Positions 29,729-31,979 of a stretch of DNA of 31,979 nt are shown here, one piece after another. The position numbers and the translations under genes are program-made. The notes beneath the pieces are model-generated. The model did no database searches. It had not been told where the DNA came from and saw only the letters and a program-made list of their open reading frames with translations. The stretch's first letter is position 1. The number at the start of each line of letters is the position of its first letter. Source of the stretch: JAGUYA01 sp043802425. GTDB taxonomy: Bacteria; Omnitrophota; Gorgyraeia; Gygaellales; Profunditerraquicolaceae. Where the stretch lies: assembly GCA_043802425.1 (NCBI GenBank), contig JAZDLA010000041.1:1-31979 (forward strand), in the 5' to 3' direction.

Positions 29729-29947
29729 TATAAATTTGTAAAAATATATTCCACCCCGAACCAGGGGGAAATCGCAATTATTAAGTCTATCCTGGATAGC
29801 CAGGGCATTCCCTATTATATCAAGGGAGAAAACTTTGGTACTCTCTATGGCCCGGCAAACGGGCTCTCCTCAATGGATGTAATGATCAGGGATGAGCGCC
29901 TGGAAGAAGCCGGAGAACTCTTGAAAGAATTTATCAAGCCATCATAA
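29711..29947 (+). CDS. DUF2007 (putative signal-transducing) protein
   Basis: A protein of about 78 residues. After a short lead KNKPDYKFVKI it shows the DUF2007 pattern YSTPNQGEIAIIKSILDSQGIPYYIKGENFGTLYGP, then MDVMIRDERLEEAGELLKEF. The fold resembles PII-like/ACT-type ferredoxin folds and the function is unknown. The frame stays open to a TTG at 29666 inside the previous gene; the TTG at 29711 fits the family start better but lies in a REP-like repeat and has no ribosome binding site. The start is therefore uncertain. Confidence 0.72.
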   Translation: MKNKPDYKFVKIYSTPNQGEIAIIKSILDSQGIPYYIKGENFGTLYGPANGLSSMDVMIRDERLEEAGELLKEFIKPS

Positions 29948-29950
29948 AAA

Positions 29951-30367
29951 ATGAAATCTCATACTCAACATTTATGGTTTAACACCAAAAAGAGACAGGA
30001 ATTTATCAATATCACCCCGCAGGTAGAAGAGGCGCTTAAAAAGAGCGGGGTTAAGGAGGGGCTCTGCCTGGTTAATGCTATGCATATTACCAGCTCAGTT
30101 TTTATCAACGATGATGAGCCGGGGTTACATAGTGATTTCAGTAGCTGGCTGGAGAAGTTTGCGCCATATGGAAAGGATAAATACCAGCACAACCTTAGCG
30201 GTGAAGATAACGCCGATGCCCACTTAAAAAGAACAATAATGGGTAGAGAGGTGGTAGTGGCGATTACCGCAGGCAAGCTTGATTTTGGGCCGTGGGAACA
30301 GATATTCTACGGTGAATTTGACGGTCAGCGCAAGAAGCGTGTTTTGATAAAGATAATAGGCGAATAG
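29951..30367 (+). CDS. yjbQ: YjbQ-family protein, secondary thiamine-phosphate synthase type
   Basis: A 138-residue UPF0047/YjbQ protein. Motifs: MHITSSVFINDDEPGLHSDF with the metal-site His and Asp residues, YQHNLSGEDNADAHLKRTIMG, and VVVAITAGKLDFGPWEQIFYGEFDG. Members can weakly replace ThiE, joining HMP-pyrophosphate and the thiazole phosphate, though the normal role is unproven. Given thiC and a ThiD2-like gene at 12482-14227 and no ThiE domain in the window, YjbQ could be part of thiamin synthesis here. It starts 3 nt after DUF2007. Confidence 0.9.
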   Translation: MKSHTQHLWFNTKKRQEFINITPQVEEALKKSGVKEGLCLVNAMHITSSVFINDDEPGLHSDFSSWLEKFAPYGKDKYQHNLSGEDNADAHLKRTIMGREVVVAITAGKLDFGPWEQIFYGEFDGQRKKRVLIKIIGE

Positions 30368-30379
30368 TACCAAAGGAAA

Positions 30380-30430
30380 GGGACTGACTCCGCCGATATA
30401 GAACTAATTAGAAACCAAGGTGTCTGTCCC
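30380..30430 (+). repeat. REP-like palindrome, GGGACTGAC type
   Basis: GGGACTGACTCC (30380-30391) and GGTGTCTGTCCC (30419-30430) form a 12-nt imperfect inverted repeat around a 27-nt loop. Together with 31551-31600 it belongs to a second form sharing the CTGACCCC-like arm of the 28736 family. Confidence 0.6.
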
Positions 30431-30444
30431 TGAGTTTATAACCC

Positions 30445-30582
30445 ATGCCCAGAGAACGAATCACCCGAAAACAGAAGGATGTATCCAGATTATTAAGAGA
30501 AAGAAAGCAGATATATAGGGACAAATTAAAGGCCCTTAAGAAGAAAAATAACTTATTGCCGCTAGAGCATAGCCACCCGTAA
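30445..30582 (+). CDS. Hypothetical 45-residue basic peptide
   Basis: Opens at ATG 30445 (PRERITRKQKDVSRLLRERK) and is rich in Arg and Lys (about 17 of 45), with one likely helix. No ribosome binding site is clear before the ATG. It lies between a REP-like palindrome and a terminator, so transcription through it is plausible, but protein production is unproven. I know no family for it. Confidence 0.35.
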   Translation: MPRERITRKQKDVSRLLRERKQIYRDKLKALKKKNNLLPLEHSHP

Positions 30583-30597
30583 AATTCCCCGTTAGAT

Positions 30598-30642
30598 TCC
30601 CCCACCTTCTACGTCTATTAGGGTAGAGAGGAGGGATTTTTT
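30598..30642 (+). terminator. Rho-independent terminator before the toxin-antitoxin pair
   Basis: CCTTCTAC (30605-30612) pairs with GTAGAGAGG (one bulge, 30623-30631), extended outward by TCCC/GGGA across a small internal loop, and followed by six T (30637-30642). It separates the yjbQ region from the next promoter. Confidence 0.72.
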
Positions 30643-30645
30643 ATC

Positions 30646-30674
30646 TTGACATTATGTATCAAATATGATACATT
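30646..30674 (+). promoter_or_regulatory. Toxin-antitoxin promoter with internal operator palindrome
   Basis: TTGACA (30646-30651), 17-bp spacer, TACATT (30669-30674) with TGA as extended -10. Between and overlapping the boxes lies ATGTATC-AAATAT-GATACAT (30654-30673), a perfect 7-bp inverted repeat. Its place is ideal for autorepression by the HTH antitoxin encoded downstream. Confidence 0.78.
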
Positions 30675-30698
30675 TATTATAGAGATAAAAATGAACCC

Positions 30699-31070
30699 GT
30701 GCCCAATTATTACGAAAACTTCTTAGTCTATAAGGGCGAATATTATGCTATACACTTTCACGCGGAGACAGAAACTTCATCCAGTGTGCATAAATATTTC
30801 GAGTCTTGCGATGATGTTATCCAAGCTAGTTTATTATACCTTGTTAAAACTATAGCCGATACGGGCCGTATTTATGATGAAACGAAGTTTCGTATTGAGG
30901 ATAGACAAAATAAGATATATTGCTTTAAACCAAGAGAGGAACGTTTTTTCTGTTTCTTTTTTACAGGCAAGAAGATAATAATTACATCGGCCTATACGAA
31001 GAAAAAGCAAAAACTCGATCGCAACGAACTAAAGAAGGCAATACAAATTCGTCGAGAATATTTTAATTAA
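30699..31070 (+). CDS. Probable HigB/RelE-superfamily toxin (phage-derived Gp49-like)
   Basis: A 123-residue protein preceding an HTH antitoxin gene, the toxin-first order of HigBA systems. It has the compact alpha/beta pattern ENFLVYKGEYYAIHFH, SVHKYFESCDDVIQASLLYLVKTIA, KFRIEDRQNKIYCFKPREERFFCFFFTGKKIIITSAYTKKKQKLDRNELKKAIQIRREYF. The strand pair FFCFFFTGKKIIITSAYTKK followed by a basic helix is typical of Gp49/HigB-like mRNA interferases. The start GTG at 30699 is in frame with the body; a nearby ATG at 30691 is out of frame. Family assignment rests mainly on pattern and context. Confidence 0.72.
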   Translation: MPNYYENFLVYKGEYYAIHFHAETETSSSVHKYFESCDDVIQASLLYLVKTIADTGRIYDETKFRIEDRQNKIYCFKPREERFFCFFFTGKKIIITSAYTKKKQKLDRNELKKAIQIRREYFN

Positions 31071-31093
31071 CAGTAAAAAAAGGGGGTATTCCC

Positions 31094-31366
31094 ATGAAAA
31101 AGTCAATATTTGATAAAAAGATGGAAAATCCGAAGTTCAAAGCTGTATATGACGAAGTGTCTGCGCAGATGCACGTAGGAGAACAAATAGCACAATTAAG
31201 ACACAAGGCAAAGATGAGCCAATTGGAACTTGCTAAAAGAGTGGATACCAGTAGAACTGCTATAGCGCGCTATGAAAGCGGAGATTACAACAGGTATAAT
31301 GTAGGCACTTTGATGAGAATTGCAAGGGCGCTACATAAGAGATTAAAAATATCTTTTTCCTCGTAA
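31094..31366 (+). CDS. XRE-family HTH antitoxin (HigA-like)
   Basis: A 90-residue antitoxin with a helix-turn-helix at about 28-82: GEQIAQLRHKAKMSQLELAKRVDTSRTAIARYESGDYNRYNVGTLMRIARAL. The N-terminal 25 residues probably bind the toxin. It lies 23 nt after the toxin gene, with GGGGGT before the ATG. It likely represses their joint promoter through the palindrome at 30654-30673. Standard XRE family features are intact. Confidence 0.88.
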   Translation: MKKSIFDKKMENPKFKAVYDEVSAQMHVGEQIAQLRHKAKMSQLELAKRVDTSRTAIARYESGDYNRYNVGTLMRIARALHKRLKISFSS

Positions 31367-31389
31367 TTATTATTAAGAGAAAAGACGGT

Positions 31390-31417
31390 TTGACAAGGGC
31401 ATAATTTATGATAAGCT
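31390..31417 (+). promoter_or_regulatory. Candidate promoter for the intergenic RNA
   Basis: TTGACA (31390-31395), then TGA followed by TAAGCT (31412-31417) at a 16-bp spacing. The -35 is perfect and the -10 is weak but keeps the key T-A and final T plus an extended TG. Transcription would begin near 31424, just ahead of the structured segment. Confidence 0.5.
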
Positions 31418-31423
31418 TTAATT

Positions 31424-31545
31424 AGAGTTGAGACGCAGGAGGGCTTAGCACCTAATTTAGCTGGCGAAATTAGGTTTTACGGTCCCTGCCTTGCGCCAGC
31501 AAAAGAAAAATCAAAGCCCGTACTTAAAAGAGTGCGGGCTTTTTA
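31424..31545 (+). ncRNA. Unassigned structured RNA with predicted pseudoknot
   Basis: No open reading frame fits this stretch, but it folds clearly. Hairpin A: ACCTAATTT (31450-31458) pairs perfectly with AAATTAGGT (31467-31475), loop AGCTGGCG. The loop bases GCTGGCG (31460-31466) are the exact complement of CGCCAGC (31494-31500), a 7-bp GC-rich pseudoknot. An enclosing helix, GCAGG (31435-31439) with CCTGC (31485-31489), frames hairpin A. A strong terminator ends it. A promoter-like TTGACA precedes it. I cannot match it to a known riboswitch, SRP RNA, 6S RNA or tmRNA. An sRNA, or RNA antitoxin/regulator linked to the toxin-antitoxin pair, is possible. Confidence 0.6.
31513..31544 (+). terminator. 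Strong Rho-independent terminator of the intergenic RNA
   Basis: AAAGCCCGTACT (31513-31524) pairs with AGTGCGGGCTTT (31531-31542), one T-G wobble, 6-nt loop, and the T-run continues to 31544. It would also end transcription from the toxin-antitoxin operon. Confidence 0.92.
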
Positions 31546-31550
31546 TTTGA

Positions 31551-31600
31551 AGGGACAGCCCCTGTGGTCAACAGTAGAGTGATTCAAGGGGTCAGTCCCT
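31551..31600 (+). repeat. REP-like palindrome, GGGACTGACCCC type
   Basis: AGGGACAGCCCC (31551-31562) and GGGGTCAGTCCCT (31588-31600) form an imperfect inverted repeat with a 25-nt loop, related to the copy at 30380. With the ncRNA before it and a promoter after it, it fills the remaining part of the 333-nt gene-free stretch 31367-31699. Confidence 0.65.
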
Positions 31601-31612
31601 ATAAAAATCTTC

Positions 31613-31641
31613 TTGACAAAGAGCAATTATGGGTGTACACT
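31613..31641 (+). promoter_or_regulatory. Predicted promoter for the DUF134 gene
   Basis: TTGACA (31613-31618) and TACACT (31636-31641), 17 bp apart. The 60-bp leader contains TAAAAGTA-type repeats and a direct repeat TCAGCTAT-AAA-TCAGCTAT (31683-31701) reaching into the start codon, a possible binding site for the encoded regulator. Confidence 0.65.
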
Positions 31642-31699
31642 CAAAATAAATAGGGCGTTAAAAGTAGGTAAAAGTAAGTAAGTCAGCTATAAATCAGCT

Positions 31700-31979
31700 A
31701 TGAAGAAACGCGGAAGGCCTAAGAAATACAGGATCGTAAGAGTTGACCCTAGAATAAGCCAGTTTAGCCCAAGAGGCAGGCCTGGCAGGCCGGACGAGAT
31801 AGACCTGGCTATGGATGAATTTGAGGCTGTAAGGCTGGCGGATTTTAAGGGCTTAAGACAGGAGGAAGCAGCCGAATCCATGCATATATCCCAGCAAACC
31901 TTTAGCCGTGTCCTAAAAAGAGCCCATAAAGCCATAGCCGATGCCATTGTGCAGGGCAAGATAATCCGGATTCAGGGTG
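31700..31979 (+). CDS. DUF134 family DNA-binding protein, cut by the window end
   Basis: The visible 93 residues begin MKKRGRPKKYRIVRVDPRI and continue with FSPRGRPGRPDEIDLAMDEFEAVRLADFKGLRQEEAAESMHISQQTFSRVLKRAHKAIADAI. That is the DUF134 family: a PRGRP segment, then a sigma-70 region-4-like helix-turn-helix. Members often sit beside NifX/NifB-like iron-molybdenum cluster-binding proteins; the downstream gene is outside the window. No Shine-Dalgarno is clear. The reading frame is still open at 31979. Confidence 0.88.
   Translation, partial: MKKRGRPKKYRIVRVDPRISQFSPRGRPGRPDEIDLAMDEFEAVRLADFKGLRQEEAAESMHISQQTFSRVLKRAHKAIADAIVQGKIIRIQG

Noticed and set aside
31687..31959. Open frame on the - strand at the window end
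   Set aside because: It is opposite a clear DUF134 gene and has no recognisable features.
28720..31979. Transposase gene or CRISPR array near the REP-like elements
   Set aside because: No transposase frame is visible, and the palindromes are irregularly spaced with no common repeat-spacer pattern.

Overview
The window looks like a piece of a Gram-negative (diderm) bacterial chromosome from the PVC side of the tree, most likely Candidatus Omnitrophota. Three things point there. First, 20423-20776 encodes a 'small basic protein' of the type known from PVC bacteria. Second, outer-membrane functions are present: a TonB-dependent receptor, TonB, ADP-heptose synthesis for LPS, an NlpD-like lipoprotein and SPOR/SH3 envelope proteins. 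Third, 28084-28719 encodes a secreted protein with the TYYPSPYG motif that I associate with Omnitrophota. The lineage is inferred from gene content, not from a marker phylogeny. Nearly all genes lie on the + strand, are tightly packed and often overlap by 4-50 nt. The best promoters share TTGACA-N17-TGC-TATATT.

Layout. 1-2878: cobalamin riboswitch (5' end cut off), BtuB-like receptor and TonB, a B12 uptake module. 2902-5434: a promoter drives rpsU, a TIM-barrel sugar isomerase/epimerase, a Memo-family protein, a DUF1844 protein and a Trm112-like zinc ribbon. 5503-10375: aroQ-pepQ-efp-accB-accC-asp23-amaP, nearly the Bacillus order with the sporulation genes missing. 10388-12498: a phosphofructokinase with the pyrophosphate-type signature, then gmhA and the heptose-1-phosphate adenylyltransferase. 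12482-14227: ThiD2-like protein and thiC; yjbQ at 29951 may supply another thiamin step. 14218-14377: two broken tRNA-Gly 5' pieces and one intact tRNA-Gly(CCC).

14447-19816: NlpD-like lipoprotein with a degenerate LytM domain, DUF234-type ATPase, phosphodiesterase, HIT protein, dGTPase and a GAF/HD-GYP protein. 19855-23273: SPOR protein, PVC small basic protein with an APAKG-repeat tail, SH3 protein, site-2-type protease and aroB. 23375-26921: zinc-finger peptide, PilZ protein, DUF4416 protein, M48 lipoprotein, PflX-like radical SAM enzyme, DUF2062 and NIL proteins, closed by a clear terminator. With HD-GYP and PilZ proteins, c-di-GMP signalling is likely.

27010-31979 is more accessory: DUF3108 and small membrane/secreted proteins (one with a 7-bp tandem repeat in its signal peptide), GGQ release-factor-like protein, DUF2007, YjbQ, a HigBA-like toxin-antitoxin pair with a palindrome across its promoter, five REP-like palindromes, a probable unassigned structured RNA with a predicted pseudoknot and terminator (about 31424-31545), and the start of a DUF134 regulator cut by the window end.

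The most promising undescribed item is the pseudoknotted RNA at 31424-31545. The tRNA-Gly 'staircase' after thiC and the PVC small basic protein with its histone-like tail come next.
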